Assembly (NCBI GenBank): GCA_038227745.1
Contig: JBBRPS010000318.1
Location: forward strand, 1 to 10,929
Reading direction: 5' to 3'
DNA length: 10,929 nucleotides
DNA from: DASPXY01 sp038227745
GTDB lineage: Bacteria; Planctomycetota; Planctomycetia; Gemmatales; Gemmataceae
Shown here: in pieces, positions 1 to 5,915 of the stretch
Position numbering within the stretch: position 1 is the stretch's first letter
How the letters are laid out: the number at the start of each line of letters is the position of its first letter
Position numbers and translations under genes: made by a program
The notes under the pieces: model-generated
What the model was told of the DNA's origin: nothing
What the model saw: the letters and a program-made list of their open reading frames with translations, nothing else
The model's database searches: none

Positions 1-49
1 CCCTCTTTCTTTAGCGCCTCCCGCGTGGGGGCCAGGGAAAGAAAGAGGG
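1..49. repeat. 12-bp perfect inverted repeat at left window edge
   Basis: Bases 1-12 (CCCTCTTTCTTT) are the exact reverse complement of bases 38-49, with 25 bases between them that are themselves GC-rich and may fold further. The left arm touches the window edge, so the element may extend beyond it. It lies in the non-coding stretch 1-191, where I see no gene. It could be a transcript-end structure or a dispersed intergenic repeat; the sequence alone does not decide. Confidence 0.6.
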
Positions 50-69
50 AAAGCGGCGCCGAGCGCCGC
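38..69 (-). terminator. Candidate intrinsic terminator of ilvC
   Basis: On the minus strand a perfect 7-bp GC stem (GCGGCGC, 69-63, pairing with 59-53; 3-base loop) is followed directly by a pyrimidine tract, TTTCCCTCTTTCTTT (52-38). That is the layout of a Rho-independent terminator, although the T run is broken by C. It lies about 120 bases downstream of the ilvC stop codon. The nearer palindrome at 144-167 is a rival ilvC terminator, but its minus-strand flank is only TTCATTA. Confidence 0.35.
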
Positions 70-143
70 ACTCCAAAGCACGCCCCCCAGATGCAACGCG
101 GGCTGAACGAACGCGCTTTAGCCATGCGGGACCCAGTAATGAA

Positions 144-167
144 GCCCACGGGGGGCAACCCGTGGGC
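144..167. repeat. 24-bp palindrome, copy 1 (downstream of ilvC)
   Basis: The arms GCCCACGGG (144-152) and CCCGTGGGC (159-167) pair perfectly around a 6-base centre. The element has the same length as the palindrome at 1297-1320 and differs from it only at two central positions (GG here, TT there). On the plus strand it is followed by TTTT (168-171). It sits 24 bases past the end of ilvC, so it could help stop transcription, but the existence of a second copy 5' of the same gene suggests a dispersed intergenic repeat. Confidence 0.75.
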
Positions 168-176
168 TTTTCCGTT

Positions 177-190
177 CCTGACTCCTGACT
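177..190. repeat. Tandem heptamer (CCTGACT)x2
   Basis: Two exact head-to-tail copies of CCTGACT lie immediately before the ilvC stop codon as read on the plus strand. It is a very short simple repeat with no assigned function. A different heptamer pair occurs at 8444-8457, also in an intergenic gap. Confidence 0.45.
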
Positions 191-191
191 C

Positions 192-1253
192 TCATCCCTT
201 CGACTTGGCGGCGCGTTCCGGCCGCAGCGAGCGGACGACGGTCCCGGCCTGCCACATCTCGCTGTCGGCGACGACCTTCAGCTCCTTCTCGAGCTGCTCG
301 CGGTAGTCCTTGCGGCTGTTGGACTCCAGCACGCGCCGCGTCTCGTCGCCGGCGGCGACGCGCTCGTACAACTCCTCGAAGACGGGCCGGGCGGCGTCGC
401 GGAAGCGCTTGAACCAGTCCAGGGCACCGCGCTGGGCGGTGGTCGAGCAGTTGGCGTACATCCAGTCCATGCCGTTCTCGGCGATGAGCGGGTAGAGGCT
501 CTGCGTCGCCTCCTCGACCGTCTCGTTGAACGCCTCCGACGGCGAGTGGCCGTGCTCGCGCAGCACCTCGTACTGCGCCAGCCACAGGCCGTAGATCGCT
601 CCCATGAGCACGCCGCGCTCGCCAGTCAGGTCGCTGAAGACCTCCTTCTGGAAGGTCGTCTCGAACAGGTAGCCCGAGCCGATGGCGATGCCGCACGCCA
701 GGCAGCGGTCCAGCGCCCGGCCGGTGGCGTCCTGGTGGACGGCGTAGCTGGCGTTGATGCCCTTGCCTTCGAGGAACAGCCGCCGCACCGTCGTGCCCGA
801 GCCCTTGGGGGCGACGAGGATGACGTCGATGTCCTTCGGCGGCACGACGCCGGTCTGGTCGCTGTAGACGATACTGAAGCCGTGCGAGAAGTAGAGTGCC
901 TTGCCGGCGGTCAGGAGCGGCTTGAGGGCCGGCCAGTACTCCTTCTGGCCGGCGTCGGAGAGGAGATACTGGATGATCGTACCGCGGCGGCCGGCTTCCT
1001 CCAGGGAGAACAGCGTCTTGCCGGGGGCCCAGCCGTCCTGCTGGGCCAGGTCCCAGCCGCGGCCCTTGTCGCGCAGGCCGACGATGACGTTGACGCCGTT
1101 ATCCTTCAGGTTGAGCGACTGGCCGCGCCCCTGCACGCCGTAGCCCAGGACGGCGACCGTCTCGTTGCCGAGGATGGCCTTGATCTTCTCCGGCGGGTAG
1201 TCCGCACGCTCGACGACGGTTTCCTTGTTGTCGCCGATCTGAATCTGCCGCAT
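192..1253 (-). CDS. ilvC: Ketol-acid reductoisomerase, class I, fungal-like
   Basis: This enzyme isomerises and reduces acetolactate or acetohydroxybutyrate with NAD(P)H and Mg2+, the second common step of valine, leucine and isoleucine synthesis in the cytoplasm. The 353-residue product has the Rossmann motif GYGVQGRGQSLNL (37-49), VAPKGSG (148-154) and the Mg2+ ligands of the KARI knot: D208 and E212 in DLTGERG, E244 and E248 in NETVEEATQSLYPLI. The substrate-site region CSTTAQRGALDW follows at 269-280. These blocks resemble fungal Ilv5 more than E. coli IlvC. ATG at 1253 is chosen because GAGGG precedes it by 9 bases; an in-frame start at 1400 would translate the intergenic repeats as 49 extra residues. 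It stands without ilvB, ilvN or ilvD here and is divergent from the Hsp70-like gene. Confidence 0.97.
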   Translation of the reverse strand: MRQIQIGDNKETVVERADYPPEKIKAILGNETVAVLGYGVQGRGQSLNLKDNGVNVIVGLRDKGRGWDLAQQDGWAPGKTLFSLEEAGRRGTIIQYLLSDAGQKEYWPALKPLLTAGKALYFSHGFSIVYSDQTGVVPPKDIDVILVAPKGSGTTVRRLFLEGKGINASYAVHQDATGRALDRCLACGIAIGSGYLFETTFQKEVFSDLTGERGVLMGAIYGLWLAQYEVLREHGHSPSEAFNETVEEATQSLYPLIAENGMDWMYANCSTTAQRGALDWFKRFRDAARPVFEELYERVAAGDETRRVLESNSRKDYREQLEKELKVVADSEMWQAGTVVRSLRPERAAKSKG

Positions 1254-1280
1254 GGTGTGAGTCCCTCGGTGAAAACCACC

Positions 1281-1286
1281 ATTGTA
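1281..1286 (-). promoter_or_regulatory. Candidate -10 box for ilvC
   Basis: On the minus strand these bases read TACAAT, five of six matches to TATAAT, and would put the transcript start about 20 bases ahead of the ilvC ATG. The best -35 candidate is TTGCAA (1306-1311), four of six matches, at a long 19-base spacing. That hexamer is the centre of the 24-bp palindrome, so repeat and promoter may overlap. Confidence 0.35.
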
Positions 1287-1296
1287 GGAAAAACGC

Positions 1297-1320
1297 GCCC
1301 ACGGGTTGCAACCCGTGGGC
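1297..1320. repeat. 24-bp perfect palindrome, copy 2 (upstream of ilvC)
   Basis: The whole 24-base element equals its own reverse complement; each half is GCCCACGGGTTG. It matches the copy at 144-167 except for two central bases. It sits in the divergent ilvC/Hsp70 gap and overlaps a possible -35 region of ilvC. It could be an operator for a dimeric regulator, an extruding hairpin or, more likely given the second copy, a dispersed intergenic repeat. Confidence 0.8.
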
Positions 1321-1342
1321 TTGTTCTCCCTCTCTCTGTCTT

Positions 1343-1369
1343 TTTTTCGTGTTTTTCGTGTATTTCGTG
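1343..1369. repeat. Three tandem 9-bp TTTTTCGTG-type units
   Basis: Units TTTTTCGTG (1343-1351), TTTTTCGTG (1352-1360) and TATTTCGTG (1361-1369) run head to tail, with extra T residues before them. The stretch is AT-rich against a very GC-rich background. It lies just upstream of a -10-like box at 1380 for the Hsp70-like gene. From memory, similar ACACGAAA-type repeats are scattered between genes in several environmental phyla; I could not check this. Confidence 0.65.
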
Positions 1370-1379
1370 GTTCCCCTCT

Positions 1380-1385
1380 TATACT
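1380..1385 (+). promoter_or_regulatory. Candidate -10 box for the Hsp70-like gene
   Basis: TATACT matches TATAAT at five of six positions and would give a 5' leader of about 36 bases before the ATG at 1428. No good -35 hexamer stands at 16-18 bases; the 9-bp tandem repeats occupy that position. Confidence 0.35.
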
Positions 1386-1427
1386 GCGTAATGACTTCAC
1401 GCGCCCGTGCGACGGAAGGATCTTGCC

Positions 1428-4400
1428 ATGTCCCCCTCACTCAGCGGTGTCCGCGGCCCCCGGCTGTGCCCCGTGTGCGACGTCGAGCTCCAGGCGTGCT
1501 GGCCGTTCCGCCAGGACGACCGCCACTGCTCCCTGTGCGGCCAGAGCATCCTCCGCCTGGAGGTCTCCCCCGCCGCCCCCGACGGCACGGTCTGGCTCTA
1601 CCGCGGTGCCCCGTACGGCGTCCTCGTCCGCCTGGTCTGGCAGCGCGGCCTGGAGGGCCGGCCCGAGAAGCGCCAGCCCCTGCGGCCCACCCTCGACTTC
1701 CGCCGCTGCGTCGCCCGCTTCGGCGCCCACCTCGTCACGCGCCTCGACTTCGGCCTCGAAGAGATCTTCGACCCCGAGGCGCCGCCCGAGGTCGTCAGCG
1801 CCCGCCTCGTGCCGCACTTCCACGACTTCGAGCGCATGGAGCTGCCGTCGCAGGGGATCCCCGGCGAACTCGTCCTCGCCTCCCACGCCGGGACGGAGAA
1901 GCGCGCCGCCCGGCTTCTGCCCCAGCTCTTCGACCCCGTGCCGGAGTGCCTCGACCCCAGCGTCACCTACCACGACGGCGTCTGGCAGATCCAGCACAGC
2001 GAGACGGCAGTCGTCATCCCCGTGCGCCTCGCCGTCCCCGTGGCGCAGTGGGTCCTCGGCGCGGGCGGCAACCTCGAAACCAGCACCGCGACCCAGGTGA
2101 CCCTGGAGGGGCTCGCCGCGCCCGTCCTCCTCGAACCGGACCGGCCGCACGACGTCAAGCTGCGCGTCCACGGCGGCGGCTGGGGCGCCGGCGAGATGAA
2201 GCGCTTCTCGTTCCTGCTGCCCCGCACCGGCCTGCCGCCGTGGGCGCTGCTGGGCGCGGTGGCGCTGGTGCCGGGGGGCAAGCTGCAGGTCATCGGCGGC
2301 AACCCGCAGGTCGTGCAGGTCCGTCCCGGCCGCGTCGCCCCGCTGAGCTTTGCGCTCGCCGCCACCGAGCCGGTCGCGGCCGCGCCGGCCCCGCCGCCCC
2401 AGGCCCCGCCGCCACCGCCCGTCTCGGCGGGCGTGACTTCCTGGGACCTGGAAGTCCCCGACGAGGAAGACCACTTCACCCTCCTGTCCGTACACGACGC
2501 GCCGGAGAACGGTATCACCGTCGTCGGCTACACGGTCCACCAGGGGCCGCGCGAGCCAGGCGCGGCGACCGACCCTCACGTCGTCCCCGAAGGGGTGACC
2601 TGGCTGCGCGTGGTACGGCCGCGGCCCGACGAACTGCCGTGGCTCATCCCGCCGCTTGGCGCCGGCGGCGCCCCCGACCGCCTCGACCTCGAGGTGGACA
2701 CCACGCAGCTCGACCGCGACCGCTGCAACGGTGCCCTCCTCAAGGGCTCCGTCGAGCTGGTCGATTCGCGCCACCGCCGCTGGTACTGCGACGTCCACGC
2801 CACCGTCAGCCGGGCGCCGCGGCTCCCGAGCTACGTGGCGTTTGACTGGGGCACGACCAACTCCTGCGCCGCCTACGGCAAGACCGCCACCATCGGCGAG
2901 AAGCCCGTGTCGATCTCCTTCGACGAGGAGCAGAAGAGCACGCCGGAGCTGTTCCCCTCCGACATGTATTTCGAGGACCTGAGCGATCCGCACCATCCGG
3001 TCTTCTACCTGGGCCACGACGCCGGCCGCAAGGCGCGCGCGCACCCGGAGTGCTGCCTGCGCAGCGTCAAGCGCAAGTTCCAGTTCCTCGAGCGCGTGTT
3101 TGTCATGGACGAGCATGGTCGCGGCCACACCTACGCCACCGCCGAGCTGGCCCACCTCGTGCTGCGCAAGCTGCTCGCGCTGGCGGAGAACACGCTGGGG
3201 CAGGAGATCCACAACCTCGGCCTGACCTTCCCGACGAAGTGGTCGGCGCGGGTGCGGCACAGGCTGGAGGCGGTCACGCGCGAGCTGACCGAGGAACTGC
3301 AACGCGAGCGCAAGCCATTCCGCATCACCATCCTGCCGCCGACGATCGACGAGGCCAACGCGGTAGCGATCAACCTGATCACGTCGGACCACGGCCAGGA
3401 GCACCTGCCGGAGACGTTCTACCTGGTGGCGTACGATTTCGGCGGCGGCACCGTGGATACGTCGGTGCTCAAGGTCTACCTGCCCGAGGACGCCAGCAAG
3501 ATGCGGACGGAGTACATCGGCCTGGGCGGCCGTGGCGACTTCGGCGGCGACGATGTAACGCGCGCGGTGATGAGCTGCCTGCACCAGCGCATCGGCGCCG
3601 CCCTGCAGCGGCGGCCGCTGCTGGACACGAAGACGGGCCGGCCGCTGCGGCTGCTGGACCTGCCGGTGCGGCCCGACGGCGAGCCGCTGCGCGCCGGCGA
3701 TCGGGCGGCGGCGCACTGGTACGGCCTGGGGCGCAAGAACTGGGACGCGCTCTGGAAGATCGCGGAGCTGATCAAGATCGACCTGTGTGTGGAGACGGCG
3801 GCCGCCGCGGCGCCCCCGCCGGCCCCCGCGCCGCAGGCCCCGCCGGCGGTGACGGCCCTGTCGGGGGCGTCCCTGTCGGGGGCGCCCGGGGACTTCTCGC
3901 TGGAGTCCTACGTCGAGGAGGAAGAGCGGCAGCTGCAGCAGGCGGGCGAGAACCACCCCGTGACGGACCGCCTCAAGCCGCGCCTGGCGGAGATCTCGTG
4001 CCGGGTGCAGCTCGACCCGGGGCCGGGCGACGTCGGCGCGACCGAGGCGGAGCGGCAGCTCGACAAGGTGCTCGACTCACTGGACGGCGACAGCCGCAAC
4101 GCCTTCTTCCGCGAGCTGCGCTTCACGCTGGACGAGGCGTGCGACCATCCGCTGGACGACGTCTACGAGACGAACGGCGGCGAGCGCTACACGGTGCGGC
4201 AGCGGGTGGACGACACGGTCCGCGAGCTGGAGGCGCAGTGCCGCAACCACAACATCAAGCCGGACATCATCGTACTGGCCGGCGGCGGCTCGCGGCTGCC
4301 GCTGGTCGCCGAGCGGCTGCGCCACTACTTCCAGTCGAACCAGGACCTGCTCGCGTACAACAAGGAGAAGGATTTCCTGAAGCGGCGCGTGGCGCACGGG

Positions 4401-4907
4401 ATGGCGAGTTACCTGGCGCTGCGACAGCTGATCGACCTGGACCACCAGCTGGCGCGGTCGGTGGACGTGATCCACCACCCGCTGGTGCTGCAGCGCGTGG
4501 TGATCGAGAAGCGCATGGCGCGCCAGGTGGCGCAGGTGATCGTGCCGGTCGGCGCCCCGCTGAACGACCCGGACAAGGCGCACCCCTTCGGCTTCGCGGC
4601 GGCGCAGGTGCGGGGCGGGGCGGGGGGGCGGCGGCTGCCGCTGTTCATCAGCGACTGGCGGCGCGGGCCGCTGGAGTTCGGCTACTTTGATCTGGGCGGG
4701 GGGGCGTCGGCGGCGCTGCCCCACGCCGAGGGGGCGACGTACGAGGCCGAGGTGCGGCTGCACGGGCCGAAGCGGATCGAGATGACGGTGCGCCACGCGG
4801 GGCGGGCGTACGGGCCGCTCGTGCTGGTGCCGACCGTGCCCGACCCGGAGGCGGTGCTGCAGAGCGAGGACCCGCTGGCGGCGAGCGAGGGGCAAGCCGG
4901 CCGGTGA
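1428..4907 (+). CDS. Zinc-ribbon Hsp70-like ATPase, multidomain
   Basis: Predicted cytoplasmic Hsp70/actin-fold ATPase of 1159 residues; DnaK is about 640. In order: a four-cysteine zinc ribbon (C14, C17, C34, C37); an unrecognised, apparently beta-rich region (about 40-315); a Pro-rich linker (320-331); a second beta-rich segment (about 345-465); then the ATPase core. The core shows phosphate-1 motif AFDWGTTNSC (from 471), FPTKW and PPTIDEANAVA in place of the DnaK VPAYF and NEPTAAALAYG motifs, phosphate-2 DFGGGTVDTS (from 670), GLGGRGDFGGDD (698-709) and adenosine motif LAGGGSR (950-956). An Ala/Pro-rich insert (791-807) interrupts it. About 150 C-terminal residues follow that do not look like a DnaK substrate-binding domain. 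No signal peptide or membrane segment is seen. ATG at 1428 has GGAAGGA seven bases upstream; an in-frame GTG at 1407 lacks such a site. No dnaJ or grpE is adjacent. The ATPase call is firm; client and role are unknown. Confidence 0.93.
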   Translation: MSPSLSGVRGPRLCPVCDVELQACWPFRQDDRHCSLCGQSILRLEVSPAAPDGTVWLYRGAPYGVLVRLVWQRGLEGRPEKRQPLRPTLDFRRCVARFGAHLVTRLDFGLEEIFDPEAPPEVVSARLVPHFHDFERMELPSQGIPGELVLASHAGTEKRAARLLPQLFDPVPECLDPSVTYHDGVWQIQHSETAVVIPVRLAVPVAQWVLGAGGNLETSTATQVTLEGLAAPVLLEPDRPHDVKLRVHGGGWGAGEMKRFSFLLPRTGLPPWALLGAVALVPGGKLQVIGGNPQVVQVRPGRVAPLSFALAATEPVAAAPAPPPQAPPPPPVSAGVTSWDLEVPDEEDHFTLLSVHDAPENGITVVGYTVHQGPREPGAATDPHVVPEGVTWLRVVRPRPDELPWLIPPLGAGGAPDRLDLEVDTTQLDRDRCNGALLKGSVELVDSRHRRWYCDVHATVSRAPRLPSYVAFDWGTTNSCAAYGKTATIGEKPVSISFDEEQKSTPELFPSDMYFEDLSDPHHPVFYLGHDAGRKARAHPECCLRSVKRKFQFLERVFVMDEHGRGHTYATAELAHLVLRKLLALAENTLGQEIHNLGLTFPTKWSARVRHRLEAVTRELTEELQRERKPFRITILPPTIDEANAVAINLITSDHGQEHLPETFYLVAYDFGGGTVDTSVLKVYLPEDASKMRTEYIGLGGRGDFGGDDVTRAVMSCLHQRIGAALQRRPLLDTKTGRPLRLLDLPVRPDGEPLRAGDRAAAHWYGLGRKNWDALWKIAELIKIDLCVETAAAAAPPPAPAPQAPPAVTALSGASLSGAPGDFSLESYVEEEERQLQQAGENHPVTDRLKPRLAEISCRVQLDPGPGDVGATEAERQLDKVLDSLDGDSRNAFFRELRFTLDEACDHPLDDVYETNGGERYTVRQRVDDTVRELEAQCRNHNIKPDIIVLAGGGSRLPLVAERLRHYFQSNQDLLAYNKEKDFLKRRVAHGMASYLALRQLIDLDHQLARSVDVIHHPLVLQRVVIEKRMARQVAQVIVPVGAPLNDPDKAHPFGFAAAQVRGGAGGRRLPLFISDWRRGPLEFGYFDLGGGASAALPHAEGATYEAEVRLHGPKRIEMTVRHAGRAYGPLVLVPTVPDPEAVLQSEDPLAASEGQAGR

Positions 4908-4984
4908 GGATCAGAAGCCGAAGATGGACCGCGGGTGGGGTAAACGCAAAGGGTGATCCGGGGAAATGAAACGAGGCGGATGCC

Positions 4985-5188
4985 ATGAACGCCGACGACA
5001 ATCCGATCCCTCCATCTCCTAACGGGGACGATGAGGTGCGCGAGTTCTACGCTCGTGCCAGACGGGAACCCACGGAGGAAGACCTTCAGGCGTATATGCA
5101 GATCGACGACGCCGTCCCGTTGGCGGGGTTGATCGAAGAGCTGGAGGAAATCCAGCGCCAGGAGACGGCCGCGAGGAAACAAGGATGA
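4985..5188 (+). CDS. Small acidic hypothetical protein (67 aa)
   Basis: I do not recognise this 67-residue product. It is rich in Glu and Asp. A Pro/Asn/Asp-rich, probably disordered start (1-17) is followed by two likely helices, about EVREFYARARREPTEEDLQAYMQ (16-39, ends approximate) and LIEELEEIQRQETAAR (48-63). There is no Cys, signal peptide or membrane segment. GAGG lies 8 bases before the ATG, supporting translation. It starts 77 bases after the Hsp70-like stop on the same strand, so co-transcription is possible and a role as partner or adaptor of that ATPase is conceivable but unsupported. The region is not overlapped by any better gene. It could be a lineage-specific orphan; being short, it could also be a chance frame. 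Confidence 0.6.
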   Translation: MNADDNPIPPSPNGDDEVREFYARARREPTEEDLQAYMQIDDAVPLAGLIEELEEIQRQETAARKQG

Positions 5189-5228
5189 GCGAAGGCGGCG
5201 AGCCCGGGCACGCGGTGTGACCCTTCGG

Positions 5229-5861
5229 TCATGCCGCCGCCAGCCCGTACAGGTGGAACGACGCATTCAACATGCTCACCGTCGTCGCCGCGCCGTCCCG
5301 CACCACGACTGAAATGCCGCAGTTGTCCAGGGTCACCTGCCGCGCCTGGTCCGGCGTCAGCCCCAGCAGGCCCGCCAGGTACGTCCGGTTGACGACGTGG
5401 TGCGCCACCACCAGCAGCGATTCCCCCTCGTGGACGGTCAGCAACTCTTCCATGACCGCACGGGCACGCTGGTAAACCTCGCCGAACGACTCGCCGCCCG
5501 GGTAGCCGAACTGCCCCGGCGTCGCCAGGAAACGTTCGTAGGCCTCGGCGTCGCGTCGGCGGATCGACTCCCAGTCGAGCCCTTCCCAGTTGCCGACGTC
5601 GCACTCGGTCAGCCCCTCGACCGGCCACGGCGTCAGGCCGTGCGGCGCCGCGATGATCCCCGCCGTCTCGGCCGCGCGCAGCAGCGGACTGCAGAAGCAG
5701 AAGTCGATGGGGCGGACGGCGAGGAGGTCGCGCGTCATCTCCGCCTGGCGGACGCCGAGCCGCGCCAGCGGCGGGTTGTGCCTGCGGCCCTGCAGCCGCG
5801 CCGGTCGCGCCAGGTTGGCCTCGGTGGCGCCGTGCCGGATGAGGTACATGGTCGTCTTCAT
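5229..5861 (-). CDS. Histidine phosphatase family protein (phosphoglycerate mutase-like)
   Basis: A 210-residue cytoplasmic member of the histidine phosphatase superfamily, which transfers phosphate through a phospho-histidine; here probably a phosphomonoesterase on a small metabolite. Motifs: LIRHGATEAN with nucleophile H10 and R9; GRRHNPPLARLGVRQA (25-40); SPLLRAAET with R62; the acid region LTECDVGNWEG with E86; and the second His in VVAHHVV (H154). The usual Gly after that His is replaced by H155. No signal peptide. ATG at 5861 is chosen because GGAGG lies 5 bases upstream and the family normally begins just before LIRHG; a longer in-frame start at 5912 would run into the pdxA end. It lies 54 bases after pdxA, likely co-transcribed. 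Assignment to the CobC, GpmB or another subfamily is not possible from sequence alone. Confidence 0.92.
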   Translation of the reverse strand: MKTTMYLIRHGATEANLARPARLQGRRHNPPLARLGVRQAEMTRDLLAVRPIDFCFCSPLLRAAETAGIIAAPHGLTPWPVEGLTECDVGNWEGLDWESIRRRDAEAYERFLATPGQFGYPGGESFGEVYQRARAVMEELLTVHEGESLLVVAHHVVNRTYLAGLLGLTPDQARQVTLDNCGISVVVRDGAATTVSMLNASFHLYGLAAA

Positions 5862-5915
5862 GAGGGCCTCCCTGCCTCCGTGCCGGCGCGGTTCGCGGAG
5901 CCGCACCTGCACCTT

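Noticed and set aside
1254..1400. Extended ilvC start at 1400
   Set aside because: The extra 49 residues translate the palindrome and TTTTTCGTG repeats into a basic, unconserved stretch; a good ribosome site precedes the ATG at 1253.
1407..1427. GTG start at 1407 for the Hsp70-like gene
   Set aside because: The ATG at 1428 has GGAAGGA at ideal spacing, while the GTG has no such site; the difference is only seven residues.
1437..3956. Long open frame (839 codons) on the minus strand, antisense to the Hsp70-like gene
   Set aside because: Its translation is rich in Arg, Ala, Gly, Val and Gln/His without any domain; it is a by-product of GC-rich codon use in the clear Hsp70-like gene opposite.
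4908..4959. 6-bp inverted repeat GGATCA/TGATCC after the Hsp70-like stop, considered as a terminator
   Set aside because: The arms are only 6 bp with a 40-base loop and no T-run follows.
5218..5231. TGACC/GGTCA mini-palindrome at the convergent gene ends
   Set aside because: The stem is five base pairs with no T-tract on either side; too weak to call a terminator.
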